DNA from: Methylobacterium sp. AMS5
GTDB taxonomy: Bacteria; Pseudomonadota; Alphaproteobacteria; Rhizobiales; Beijerinckiaceae
DNA: 64,000 nucleotides
Assembly: GCF_001542815.1 (NCBI RefSeq)
Contig: NZ_CP006992.1
Coordinates: forward strand, 1,555,501 to 1,619,500
Direction: 5' to 3'
Part shown: positions 31,651 through 41,594 of the stretch, piece by piece
How positions within the stretch are numbered: position 1 is the stretch's first letter
Layout: the number at the start of each line of letters is the position of its first letter
Made by a program: the position numbers and the translations under genes
Notes under the pieces: model-generated
What the model saw: the letters and a program-made list of their open reading frames with translations, nothing else
What the model was told of the DNA's origin: nothing
The model's database searches: none

Positions 31651-31690
31651 TGTCCGAAAGCCGGCGGCCATCTTTCGGGACGATGCGCTA
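31651..31690. repeat. REP-like palindrome copy 3
   Basis: The core TCCGAAAGCCGGC...CTTTCGGGACGATGC is present with a slightly diverged loop. Its final CTA contains the stop codon of the DUF2842 gene (31688-31690 on the minus strand), so the element abuts the coding end directly. Confidence 0.8.
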
Positions 31691-31894
31691 ATCGTCCGGC
31701 CGATCCATCCAGCGGATCAGCGGCATCAGCGGGAAGATCCAGGCGATGCCGAGGATCGAGTAGATCACCGTCTGCACCGCCGGATGGGTTTCCGAGATGC
31801 GGCTGTCGGCGAGCGCCATGGCGAGCGGCGCGTAGACGATCACGAAGGCCAGGATACCGAAGGTTCCGAGCAGGGTGCGCGTGCGGCGGCGCAT
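31688..31894 (-). CDS. DUF2842 small membrane protein
   Basis: This 68-residue protein has two hydrophobic helices (LLGTFGILAFVIVYAPLAMAL and TVIYSILGIAWIFPLMPLI) and a short polar end. It matches the small alphaproteobacterial DUF2842 family. It is located just upstream of, and divergent from, the heme A synthase gene. Its stop codon lies within a REP palindrome. No molecular function is established for the family. Confidence 0.8.
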   Translation of the reverse strand: MRRRTRTLLGTFGILAFVIVYAPLAMALADSRISETHPAVQTVIYSILGIAWIFPLMPLIRWMDRPDD

Positions 31895-32073
31895 GGGCCT
31901 GGTTCTCTCGCGTCGTGGGTGAGCGCCCGGCGGGCGCCGGAACGGGTCGTACCGGTCCTGCTCGCGCGCTGCAACGCGAAGTCCCTGCGCCATAGGCCGC
32001 GTTGCGCGCGGGGTCCCGCTTCCCGTAAGCCACACCCGAACGTTCCCGGCCGCCGGACCTGACGCGCGAGATC

Positions 32074-33219
32074 ATGAGACTGTCGACCCATCCGACCCTT
32101 GACCGCTTCGACGCCGTCCCGGCGGCCTCCTACCGCCCCGGGCACGGCGCGGTGCGCGCGTGGCTCTATCTGCTCGCCGTGCTCGTCGTGGCGATGGTCG
32201 CCGTCGGCGGCGCGACGCGACTCACCGGCTCGGGCCTCTCGATCACCGAATGGCGGCCGGTGACCGGCGTGGTGCCGCCGCTCGACGCCGCCGACTGGGC
32301 GGCGGAGTTCGACAAGTACCGCGACACGCCGCAGTACCGCATCCTCAACCAGGGCATCGGGCTCGACGGCTTCAAGACGCTCTACTGGTGGGAATGGGGG
32401 CACCGCCTGCTCGGGCGGATCGTCGGCCTCGTGTTTTTCCTGCCGTTTGCGTGGTTCTGGGCCCGCGGCATGCTCGGGCGTCGCCTCCTCGCCTGCCTCC
32501 TCGGCCTCGGCCTGCTCGGCGGGCTTCAGGGCGCGATCGGCTGGATCATGGTGGCCTCGGGCCTCCAGCCCGGCATGACGGCGGTGGCGCCGCTCAAGCT
32601 CGCTCTGCACCTCACCACCGCGAGCCTGATCCTCGTCGGCCTCATCTGGCTCGCCGCCGGCACCCGCCCCCGGGCGCTCGCTCCGGCGCCCGAACCGGTG
32701 CGGGTCGTCGCCTGCCTGTTGCCGGTGCTGGTGCTGATTCAGATCTGGCTCGGCGGGCTCGTGGCCGGCTCGAAGGCGGGCCTCCTCTACAACACCTGGC
32801 CGGACATGGACGGCAGCCTCGTGCCGCCGGCCCGGGTGCTGTTCGACAAGGTGCCCTTCATCGAGAACTTCATCGACAACCTCGCTTTGGTGCAGTTCAA
32901 CCACCGCCTCTTCGCCTATCTCGTCGTGGTGGCGGCCATCGCGCACGCGATCCAGGCCGCTCGCACGGCACCCGGCAGCGCTGCGGGCCGGGCGAAGGGC
33001 GTGGCGGCGCTGGCGCTGGCACAGATGGGTCTCGGCATCGCGACCCTCTTGCTGCATGTGCCGCTCTGGGCCGGGCTCGCGCATCAGGTCTTCGCCATGG
33101 CGGTGCTGATCATGGCGACCGTCCATGCTCGCCTTGCTCTGGGCGTGCCCGCCGCCTCCGCGCTCACGGGGGCAGAGGTGCCGATCGGGCTGGAGACGCT
33201 CGCCGGCCGCGGCCCCTGA
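32074..33219 (+). CDS. ctaA: Heme A synthase (COX15/CtaA family)
   Basis: This 381-residue inner-membrane protein has eight predicted helices. It oxidises heme O to heme A for aa3-type cytochrome oxidases. Motifs include GGATRLTGSGLSITEW near the first helix, WWEWGHRLLGR with a heme-ligand histidine, LHLTTASLI and LVQFNHRLFAY, and the later HQVFA histidine. The length and pattern fit the proteobacterial type 2 CtaA. No other oxidase assembly genes are adjacent. Confidence 0.96.
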   Translation: MRLSTHPTLDRFDAVPAASYRPGHGAVRAWLYLLAVLVVAMVAVGGATRLTGSGLSITEWRPVTGVVPPLDAADWAAEFDKYRDTPQYRILNQGIGLDGFKTLYWWEWGHRLLGRIVGLVFFLPFAWFWARGMLGRRLLACLLGLGLLGGLQGAIGWIMVASGLQPGMTAVAPLKLALHLTTASLILVGLIWLAAGTRPRALAPAPEPVRVVACLLPVLVLIQIWLGGLVAGSKAGLLYNTWPDMDGSLVPPARVLFDKVPFIENFIDNLALVQFNHRLFAYLVVVAAIAHAIQAARTAPGSAAGRAKGVAALALAQMGLGIATLLLHVPLWAGLAHQVFAMAVLIMATVHARLALGVPAASALTGAEVPIGLETLAGRGP

Positions 33220-33501
33220 GACGGCTCCGCGCCCCCTCGACCGGGTTGGCGCGAAACCTGCCTCGCTTCCGCGGCAGGTTCATGAAACCGTCGCGATTGG
33301 CTTCGATGCTTGGGGGGAAGGCTCAAGGGAGCCTTGGCCGACTGCGCCGCAGCATAGAAATCGGCTTATCCTGCAGTGCAAAAGGTAGGTTCCAGTCGTC
33401 GCGGTAACAATTTCGGCGGAAGACCGCGCCCTCGGTAGTCCGACGATGGAACGACTCGCCGGTCGATAGAATTAAATACCTCGCCAACACAGGAGCAGAG
33501 G

Positions 33502-34182
33502 ATGTTTCTGGCCGAGGACGGACGCCCGCTTGCGCTGAATTGGAACTACACGCCCAGTGAGCTGCGGGCGGACGGTGTAGTCCATATCGCGGGTATCGCC
33601 CTCGGGTTTTTCGGCGCGATCTGCTTGATCGCGATGGCGGCCTTAAACCATCTCGGGTGGATCGAACGGGCCTCTCTGCTCGTCTACGCGACCGCGTTGC
33701 TGGCGATGCTCGGCGCATCCGCTGCCTACAACATGTGGCCGGTGAGTCCGCGCAAGTGGATCCTGCGCCGTTTCGACCATGCCTTCATCTATCTGATGAT
33801 CGCCGGCACCTACACGCCGGTGGTGGCGCTGGTCGGCTCCGGCCCCGTCGCCTGGACGCTGCTCGCCCTGATCTGGACGGTCGCGCTCACCGGCATCGCC
33901 ATCAAGATCCTGATGCCCGGCCGCTGGGACCGCGTCTCGATCGTGCTCTACCTGATGCTCGGTTGGAGCGGCGTCCTGGCCTACGAGTCCGTGATTTCGG
34001 GACTCACCCCGTCCGCCCTGTGGCTCCTCGCCATCGGCGGCCTGCTCTATTCGGGCGGCGTGGTCTTCCACGTCTGGCGCAGCCTGCCGTTCCAGAACGC
34101 GATCTGGCACGCCTTCGTGCTGGCCGCGACCGCCTGCCATTACGGGACGATCATGGCGAGCGTGCTGCACGCCGGGGCGTGA
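33502..34182 (+). CDS. Hemolysin III / PAQR family membrane protein
   Basis: This 226-residue protein has seven hydrophobic helices and the HlyIII/PAQR-type signatures ADGVVHIAGI, RFDHAFIYLMIAGTYTPV and HAFVLAATACHYGTI. These histidines and aspartate form a zinc site in related receptors. Despite the name, bacterial members are not proven hemolysins; membrane-lipid homeostasis or ceramidase-like activity is suggested for PAQR relatives. A GGAG-type ribosome site precedes the start. Confidence 0.9.
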   Translation: MFLAEDGRPLALNWNYTPSELRADGVVHIAGIALGFFGAICLIAMAALNHLGWIERASLLVYATALLAMLGASAAYNMWPVSPRKWILRRFDHAFIYLMIAGTYTPVVALVGSGPVAWTLLALIWTVALTGIAIKILMPGRWDRVSIVLYLMLGWSGVLAYESVISGLTPSALWLLAIGGLLYSGGVVFHVWRSLPFQNAIWHAFVLAATACHYGTIMASVLHAGA

Positions 34183-34297
34183 GCGCTCCCCGCCTTTCCC
34201 GTCAGCGGGCCGCGAAGCCGCTGACATGCGCGACGACGATGCCGTGCGTGATCCAGGAGCGCGGGAGACCGGGCCGGACGCCGGAGGCGCCTGATTC

Positions 34298-34555
34298 TCA
34301 GGCCGGCTCGGAGATGCTGTTGCCTTCGCCCAGGGTGTCGGAAGCGCGCTCGACGGCGCTGATCGCATCGAGCAGGTGCTGCACGCTGCGCTCCACCTCG
34401 ATCCGGGGCCGGTCCATGACGGCCGCCCGCGCCACCAGCCCTTCGAGCTGATCGAGCACGTCCAGGAGGTCGCCTGCGACAGCCGCCACGTCGCAGCCGG
34501 CGCGGGCCGGCGTGGCGGGGGCAGGGGGGCGGCGGAAAGGGATGACCGTGCTCAT
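34298..34555 (-). CDS. Small hypothetical protein
   Basis: This 85-residue protein has a Pro/Ala-rich N-terminus (STVIPFRRPPAP). The rest is one long predicted helix (DLLDVLDQLEGLVARAAVMDRPRIEVERSVQHLLDAISAVERA). It looks like a coiled-coil or helical-bundle protein and I cannot name a family. A second in-frame ATG at 34561 is an equally possible start. It is convergent with the hemolysin III gene. Confidence 0.55.
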   Translation of the reverse strand: MSTVIPFRRPPAPATPARAGCDVAAVAGDLLDVLDQLEGLVARAAVMDRPRIEVERSVQHLLDAISAVERASDTLGEGNSISEPA

Positions 34556-34788
34556 CGCCATCGTGTGTCGCGAAAAGGCGGGCGCATGGCCACCCGCAGA
34601 CCGGGCGTCATCCACACCCAAGCCGCAGCGCAGGGTCGCCAAAGGGGGCTTCCTGCCTCAATTGGTGAGTTTTTCGTCGAAACCGTGGCTCGAATCTCCG
34701 CCAAACCGGCAAGCTTTCCCGCCGTGTCACCGGGCGTCGTCCGAAACGGAAAAATCCTTCCTCCGAATCGGCCCGTTCCGGCGATGGA

Positions 34789-34817
34789 TTGACAAGGATC
34801 GCGCCGAAGCAGAGGTT
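34789..34817 (+). promoter_or_regulatory. Possible promoter of the thiC leader
   Basis: TTGACA (34789-34794) lies 17 bases before GAGGTT (34812-34817), just upstream of the riboswitch. The -35 element is perfect but the -10 is weak, so this is tentative. Confidence 0.35.
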
Positions 34818-34820
34818 GGA

Positions 34821-36891
<2,071 letters not shown>

Positions 36892-36908
36892 GCCCTGCGT
36901 GAAATGCG

Positions 36909-36935
36909 GGATGGCCGTCCGGCGGGCGGCCATCC
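36909..36935 (+). terminator. Hairpin after thiC
   Basis: The arms GGATGGCCG and CGGCCATCC enclose a 9-base GC-rich loop, 17 bp after the thiC stop. There is no T-run, so it may stabilise the message or work with Rho. Confidence 0.45.
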
Positions 36936-37107
36936 TCGCAGAACCGATCGGTCGATGCGAATTCGTGAAAACCCTTCAGGTAATCTTTACGGATCGGTGA
37001 GGCTGGCGGCCGTTCCCAGGGGACAACCGGCGGGCCTTAAGACTCCGGTAGCGACGCGCGCAATCTTCTGAGGTCCGGCCTCGCGCCGGAACCGAAGGAA
37101 TGCAGCC

Positions 37108-37455
37108 ATGGACCCGATCAGGGCCGCGGCCTCGACGCCGCCCGTCTCAACCGCTCCCATCACCCCTATCCGACCGGTCGGCGAGACCGTTCGCGACGAG
37201 GCCCCTGCCTCCCGCGTGCTCGACCCCGCGGTCACCGTCGCGGTGAGCCCCGAGAGCGCGGAACCGAAGCCGTCCGAGCCGGATCGGCGGGCCTATATCC
37301 GCGATGCGGACAGCCAGAGCCTCGTTTTCCGGGTCACCGATCCCCAGACGGGCGACGTGGTGATGCAGATCCCCGACGAGGTGATCCTCAAGGCGCGGGC
37401 CTACGCACGGGAAGCCGCACCGTTTCCAGGCGAGCGCGTCGCCAAGACGGCCTGA
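37108..37455 (+). CDS. FlaG-like small protein
   Basis: This is a 115-residue protein with a low-complexity Pro/Ala/Thr-rich N-terminal half. The C-terminal domain (SQSLVFRVTDPQTGDVVMQIPDEVILKARAYARE) resembles the FlaG fold (V-x-V-x-D-x-x-TGEV-x-x-QIP). FlaG proteins influence flagellar filament length. The assignment is tentative because only this short motif supports it. A flaF gene lies about 3 kb away beyond the nested insertion sequences, consistent with a flagellar neighbourhood that the insertions have separated. Confidence 0.6.
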   Translation: MDPIRAAASTPPVSTAPITPIRPVGETVRDEAPASRVLDPAVTVAVSPESAEPKPSEPDRRAYIRDADSQSLVFRVTDPQTGDVVMQIPDEVILKARAYAREAAPFPGERVAKTA

Positions 37456-37473
37456 CCAGCCATCCGGCCACGC

Positions 37474-37512
37474 AGAGCATCGTCCTGGATACTTGATCCA
37501 GGACGATGCTCT
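37474..37512. repeat. Perfect 17-bp-arm hairpin (REP companion)
   Basis: The arms 37474-37490 and 37496-37512 are perfectly complementary with loop ACTTG. The outer AGAGCATCGTC / GACGATGCTCT part is shared with the REP elements that follow. A near-identical hairpin (loop ACCTG) occurs at 52715-52755. It starts 19 bp after the FlaG-like gene. Confidence 0.9.
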
Positions 37513-37524
37513 GGAACCTTGTTT

Positions 37525-37568
37525 TGGCATCATCCCGAAAGCCGGCAACCACCTTTCGGGACGATGCT
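37525..37568. repeat. REP-like palindrome copy 4
   Basis: GCATCATCCCGAAAG and CTTTCGGGACGATGC arms enclose the conserved loop CCGGCAACCAC. It sits between the 37474 hairpin and the next copy. Confidence 0.9.
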
Positions 37569-37572
37569 TTAG

Positions 37573-37635
37573 GCTCTTGTTTTCGCATCATCTTTTCTCC
37601 GAAAGCCGGTAACCACCTTTCGGGATGATGCTCTA
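37573..37635. repeat. REP-like palindrome copy 5
   Basis: This is the extended REP unit with the same GCTCTTGTTTTCGCATCATC leader as at 16318. It ends in GATGATGCTCTAG. The terminal CTAG is the core of the IS481 target duplication, so the insertion sequence landed in the edge of this element. Confidence 0.85.
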
Positions 37636-37637
37636 GC
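37632..37637. repeat. IS481 target-site duplication, left copy
   Basis: TCTAGC here is repeated exactly at 40226-40231, immediately outside the two inverted ends. It fits the NCTAGN, 6-bp duplication reported for Bordetella IS481. Confidence 0.85.
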
Positions 37638-37880
37638 TGTACGGTCCCGGCATGTGGTGCGACGGATCGACTCTGAAGCGTTCGGGCTCTTTGGTCCAGG
37701 CTTGGCAGATGCGTTCGTAGGGTGTCAGGCCGCGTAGCGTCTTGAGGCGGCGGGCGTGGTTGTAGGCATCCACGAAGAGCTGGAGGTGATCTCTGAGCTG
37801 ATCGTGGCTGTCGTAATGGTAGCGCTTGACCGTCGCATCCTTGATCGTGCGGTTCATCCGTTCGACCTGGCCGTTATCCG
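37633..37880 (-). pseudogene. IS481-family transposase, C-terminal fragment
   Basis: This 82-codon piece (NGQVERMNRTIKDATVKRYHY to HHMPGPYS) is the end of an IS481-type DDE transposase and includes the catalytic Glu of QVERMN. Its TAG stop (37633-37635) lies in the target-site duplication rather than in the element. The rest of the gene resumes at 39461 beyond the IS110 insertion. Joining at the shared ATCCG gives an uninterrupted 318-residue frame, so the gene was intact before the second insertion. Confidence 0.92.
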
Positions 37881-38122
37881 GCATGATGACCCTCGGTGCC
37901 CTCGCGTTCCGCTGATCTTCGGATCGGCGCTATGGTGAGCCCATCCGGGACACGGGGCACCGGGAGCACGTGCGTGCGGGCAGGCCGACCCTTAGACGAT
38001 GGGCTGCGAGCCCGAGCCGTTATCTGGCCGCCCCTGCGGCTCGCCCGGATGCGCTGCGAGCGCGGATCCGTAGTTGCCGTGTTGCCCGCCAGCTCCCGCA
38101 ATCGAGACGAGGAGACAGGCTC
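37881..38122 (+). ncRNA. Candidate bridge-RNA region of the IS110 element
   Basis: In IS110-group elements the noncoding left end encodes the bridge RNA that specifies target and donor. This 242-bp left end has several potential stem-loops: GGGCT-GCG-AGCCC (about 38000-38013), GAGCCG...CGGCTC enclosing a 17-base loop (38014-38042), and GCGCT-GCG-AGCGC. The 9-mer GCCGTTATC at 38016-38024, at the left side of one loop, is identical to the sequence spanning the left insertion junction (37870-37878), as a left target guide would be. A donor guide was not identified. Confidence 0.45.
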
Positions 38123-39349
38123 ATGCGGGTTGTGGGATTGGACATCCACCGCGTTTTCGCCGAGGCGGTAATGCTGGAGAACGGCGCGGCCCGGCGTCTT
38201 GGTCGGATCGGCATGACGCGCGATCACCTGACGGCGTTCGCCAAGACGCTGACGCACGACGACCATGTCGTCGTGGAGGCGACCGGCAACGCCAGCGCGG
38301 TCGCGGAGGTGATCCGGCCGCATGTCGGTCGGGTGGTGATCGCCAACCCGCGCCAGGTGCGGCTGATCGCCGAGGCGCGGATCAAGACCGACGTCATCGA
38401 CGCGACCGTGCTGGCGCGGCTCTATGCCAGTGGCTTTCTGCCAGAGGTCTGGATCCCGGACGAGGCAACGCTTGCGCTCCGGCGCCAGGTCACACGCCGC
38501 ACCCAGATCGTCCGGCAGCGGACGCGGCTGAAGACGATGGTGCAGTCGATCCTGCATGCGCATCTAGTGCCGCCCTGTCCCCACGCCGATCTGTTCGGGC
38601 CGCGGGGACGGACCTGGCTGCTGGCACAGCCGCTGCCCGGCGACGAGAGCGATGCCGTCGCCCGGCACCTGCGTGAGTACGACCGGCTGAGCGAGGACGT
38701 GAAGGTCGTCGAGCGTGAACTGGCGCGCGAGGCGCGCGCCGACGCGAACGTCACGCGGCTGATGACGATCCCAGGCATCGACCTGGTGGTCGCAGTCGGG
38801 CTGATCGCCGCCATCGGACCCGTGGCGCGGTTCGCCGGCCCGGATCGGCTCGTGGCCTATCTTGGGCTGAACCCGAGCGTGCATCAGTCCGGATCCGGCA
38901 AGCCACGGCATGGACGCATCACCAAGCAGGGGCGCAGCCACGCCCGCACGATGTTGGTCGAGGCGGCCTGGCAGGCCGTGCGGGGGCCCGGTCCACTGCG
39001 CGCCTTCTTCCAGCGCGTGTCGGCGCGGCGTGGGCCTCACGTCGCGGCCGTGGCGGTCTCACGCAAGCTGGCGGTGATCATCTGGCACCTGCTCACGCGG
39101 GGCGAGGACTACGCTTGGGTGCGTCCGGCGCTCCACGCCAAGAAGCTGCGGGAACTGGAGCTGCGCTCGGGCGAGCCGGCACGGCGTGGTCAGCGCGGAA
39201 CGGCCTACGCCTACAACCTGACCCGCGTCCGACAGGAGGAGCGGCGGCGTGTCGAGCAGGCGGAGGTCGCCTACCGACACCTGACCGAGGGCTGGAGCCG
39301 GCGTGGGCGACGCGTACCCACGGGCGCCGCAAAGGAGGAGCGACTCTGA
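38123..39349 (+). CDS. IS110-family transposase (DEDD recombinase)
   Basis: This 408-residue protein has an N-terminal RuvC-like domain: GLDIHRVFAEA (first Asp), HVVVEATGN (Glu) and IKTDVIDATVLARL (Asp pair). The C-terminal Tnp domain carries PGIDLVVAVGLIAAIG and YLGLNPSVHQSGSGK, then KQGRSHARTMLVEAAW with the catalytic Ser region. The ATG at 38123 follows a GGAG-rich stretch. The gene looks intact, so the element may be active. Confidence 0.95.
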   Translation: MRVVGLDIHRVFAEAVMLENGAARRLGRIGMTRDHLTAFAKTLTHDDHVVVEATGNASAVAEVIRPHVGRVVIANPRQVRLIAEARIKTDVIDATVLARLYASGFLPEVWIPDEATLALRRQVTRRTQIVRQRTRLKTMVQSILHAHLVPPCPHADLFGPRGRTWLLAQPLPGDESDAVARHLREYDRLSEDVKVVERELAREARADANVTRLMTIPGIDLVVAVGLIAAIGPVARFAGPDRLVAYLGLNPSVHQSGSGKPRHGRITKQGRSHARTMLVEAAWQAVRGPGPLRAFFQRVSARRGPHVAAVAVSRKLAVIIWHLLTRGEDYAWVRPALHAKKLRELELRSGEPARRGQRGTAYAYNLTRVRQEERRRVEQAEVAYRHLTEGWSRRGRRVPTGAAKEERL

Positions 39350-39460
39350 AGACGGCGCGGCCAGGCTTGCACCTCGAACCCGGCTCTTCGTCACACGGTC
39401 GCCCGTGGGCGGCAACAAAATAGTACGGATCGCAACAAAGGGACTGTTCAACCTCATCCG

Positions 39461-40169
39461 TGGTCCAGGGATGGTTCACCTTGGTTAGCCGGTGCTCGAT
39501 GTCGTTCTCTGCGCAGACGCGGCCGAAGATGTGCGCGAAGGCATAGGTATCCTTCTTGCGGTTGGTGAACTGAATGCCGTTATCCGTCAGGACGATGTGG
39601 ATGCGGTAGGGCACCGCCATGATCAGATCACGCAGGAACTGCGCCGCCTCCATCTTGCCAGCACTCTCGACAAGATGGACGAAGGCGAACTTGCTGGTAC
39701 GGTCGATCGCCACGAACAGGTACAGCTTGCCCTCTTCGGTGCTGACCTGTGCGATATCGATATGGAAGTAGCCGATCGGATATTGCTTGAAGCGCTTCTT
39801 CTCGGGCTTGTCGCCTTCGACTTCCGGCAGGCGGCTGATGCCGTGCCGCTGCAGGCACCGGTGCAGGCTGGAGCGGGTCAGATGGGGGATCGTGGGCTGC
39901 AAACCGTAGAGGCAGTCGTCCAGCGGCAGCAGGGTATGCCGCCGGAAAGCGACGACGATCGCCTCCTCCTCCGGTGTCAGAACGGTCGAGCGCGGCTCCT
40001 TCGGACCCATGGCCGCGTCGGCCGTCGTCTCCCGATCACGCCACTTCTGGATCGTCGTCGGGCTGACGCCGTAGCGTTTAGCCGCCGCTCTCACGCTTTC
40101 TTGACGTAGCTGTATCGCGCGACGGACTGCCTCCGTCGTGCGGGCGCTGCCGTGAAGAATTTGGCCCAT
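39461..40169 (-). pseudogene. IS481-family transposase, N-terminal fragment
   Basis: These are the first 236 or so codons of the split transposase. The N-terminal helix-turn-helix region contains RRAIQLRQESVRAAAKRYGVSPTTIQKW. The rve catalytic domain follows, with FHIDIAQV (Asp 1) and VLTDNGIQFT (Asp 2), and it breaks off after KVNHPWT. The frame then runs briefly into the IS110 end. The catalytic Glu lies in the other fragment (37633-37880), so this protein is inactive. Confidence 0.92.
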
Positions 40170-40225
40170 AGCGCATCCCTCGCCGCGTGATGCTCAATCG
40201 TACCACCACACCGAGGGATCAAACA

Positions 40226-40231
40226 TCTAGC
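40226..40231. repeat. IS481 target-site duplication, right copy
   Basis: TCTAGC is identical to 37632-37637 and directly abuts the right inverted end. Confidence 0.85.
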
Positions 40232-40375
40232 CTGTCATCCGCCCTCCGACGAGACAGAACGCTCGGAGGTGCGCACGCTCTGCGCGCCGCGATCGTCCTA
40301 CGGCGAAGGATGCCCGGACAGCACGCCGTCACCGAAGGCGGCTCTGATTCGATTCGGCATGCGGTCAGCCGGCGT

Positions 40376-40750
40376 TTACGCCCCCGGACCGGCGTCGCCC
40401 TGAAGCCCCGCGGCGATGTGGTTGTTGAGCGAGACCAGCGACTCGATCTTCTGCGCCGTCGGCTCGATCATCGTGTCCAAGATCGTATGGAACACGTAGG
40501 CCGAGAGCTGCGCCATGCCGGTGCGGACCTCGGTGGGGAGCGGGCTGCTCGGCTCGGTCGCGGCGGAGGCCAGGATCGTCCAGACGCGCTGGTTGAACGT
40601 CAGTGCGTCGTTGAGAGCCGGTCCCGCCTCGATCTGTGAACCGAGGGACTGAAGACGGCCGGCCGCCTTCAGCAGAACGGCCGCCTCGGCTTCCCGAGGG
40701 GAGAGCGCCACGCGCGAGGCCTTCGCGTAGGCATTGGCCGCGTACTGCAT
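40376..40750 (-). CDS. flaF: Flagellar biosynthesis regulator FlaF
   Basis: This 124-residue protein matches the alphaproteobacterial FlaF family in length and in its conserved helices: REAEAAVLLKAAGRLQSL, DALTFNQRVWTILAS and LSAYVFHTILD. In Caulobacter, FlaF is needed for flagellin secretion/translation and works opposite FlbT. No flbT or flagellin gene is in the window. It lies just outside the right end of the nested insertion sequences. Confidence 0.85.
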   Translation of the reverse strand: MQYAANAYAKASRVALSPREAEAAVLLKAAGRLQSLGSQIEAGPALNDALTFNQRVWTILASAATEPSSPLPTEVRTGMAQLSAYVFHTILDTMIEPTAQKIESLVSLNNHIAAGLQGDAGPGA

Positions 40751-40927
40751 CGTCGGTGTTCTCCCTGCGCCGCCCTCGGCCGATCGCAGGCGAATCAATG
40801 CATCGTCTTTGTTAAAAGCCGGTATGCGCGTGTTCTGCCGTATTGGCGCCCCGAAAGGGGGAGAGTGCTTCGGCGTGGCGGCCGTTATGGCCAGTCCGTG
40901 CCGCATCGGGTCCGGAACCCGCTTCAG

Positions 40928-41167
40928 ATGACGAACTTCTTTCTCGGATTGATGGCCGGCTGCATCATTGCCGGTGTCGTCACCATCACCGCTGCGCGGC
41001 ACCCGGCGGTCCAAATGCGGCTCGGCCTCGTGCCGCCCGCTCAGGCGGCGGTCGTCGTCGCACCCCGTCCCGAGACACCCCGCTGCCCGGTGCCGAAGGC
41101 TGCGAACCAAGTCGGCAACCCTGAGATGCTGTTCTCGCGGAGCCGCCTCTGGTCGGTCGCCCCCTGA
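40928..41167 (+). CDS. Small membrane-anchored hypothetical protein
   Basis: This 79-residue protein has one N-terminal hydrophobic helix (FFLGLMAGCIIAGVVTITAA) and a short polar, Pro-rich C-terminus with a single Cys. It is divergent from flaF. No family is recognised. Confidence 0.5.
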   Translation: MTNFFLGLMAGCIIAGVVTITAARHPAVQMRLGLVPPAQAAVVVAPRPETPRCPVPKAANQVGNPEMLFSRSRLWSVAP

Positions 41168-41271
41168 GGCGAGCCTCGCGAAATCCGGGCGTCCGCTTCG
41201 CAGGGCGCGATGTGGTGCTTCGCGCGAGCGCCGCGCGGGCCTGACTTCGCTCTCACCGAGCGGAAGCGGTG

Positions 41272-41412
41272 TCAGACGCTGCTGCTGAGCAGGAACATCA
41301 CCATCGTCGTCGCAACGGTGCTGCCGAGGAAGCCGAACAGGGCTGCGGCGAACGAGGGACCGGTCCGCATTTCGGCGGCGGGTTGACGGAGGGCGTTGTC
41401 GGTGGCGATCAT
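41272..41412 (-). CDS. Possible 46-residue single-span membrane peptide
   Basis: An ATG at 41412 opens a 46-codon frame with a polar N-terminus (IATDNALRQPAAEMRTG) and one strongly hydrophobic helix ending LLSSSV. The ribosome site is weak (AGGG). Similar tail-anchored mini-proteins are frequent but rarely annotated, so support comes only from composition. Confidence 0.4.
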   Translation of the reverse strand: MIATDNALRQPAAEMRTGPSFAAALFGFLGSTVATTMVMFLLSSSV

Positions 41413-41594
41413 GGCAAGACCCTGAAGGAAGGAGAGGAGTTTTCCGGCGCGAAGCGATCGGTCTCGTTACGGTGACCTGCGCTTCACGGTGACGCTTGGC
41501 GGTGCGGGACCACACGCCGGCCCGCGGACGGATCCGGCTTTCGCAGCATCGGGTTACAGGCGGCCTCGACCCGCGGGCGAGGGGTCAGCCCCGG

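Larger units (their letters stand above)
37876..39461 (+). mobile_element. IS110-family insertion sequence nested in the IS481 transposase
   Basis: The two halves of the IS481 transposase are separated by about 1.58 kb, with ATCCG at both junctions (37876-37880 and 39456-39460). No inverted terminal repeats are evident, as expected for IS110. The element carries one transposase on the plus strand, a noncoding left end of about 240 bp and a short right end of about 110 bp, which is the IS110-group rather than IS1111-group layout. The exact ends are uncertain by about 6 bases, because ATCCG could be target core or element sequence. Confidence 0.88.
37638..40225 (-). mobile_element. IS481-family insertion sequence, interrupted by an IS110-family element
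   Basis: Imperfect inverted ends begin TGT at 37638 (TGTACGGTCCCGGCATGTGG) and, on the other strand, at 40225 (TGTTTGATCCCTCGGTGTGG). They share TGT, TCCC, TGTGGTG and further bases. TCTAGC is duplicated outside each end. Without the nested element it would be about 1.0 kb, normal for the family. It carries one transposase gene on the minus strand, split in two. Confidence 0.9.
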
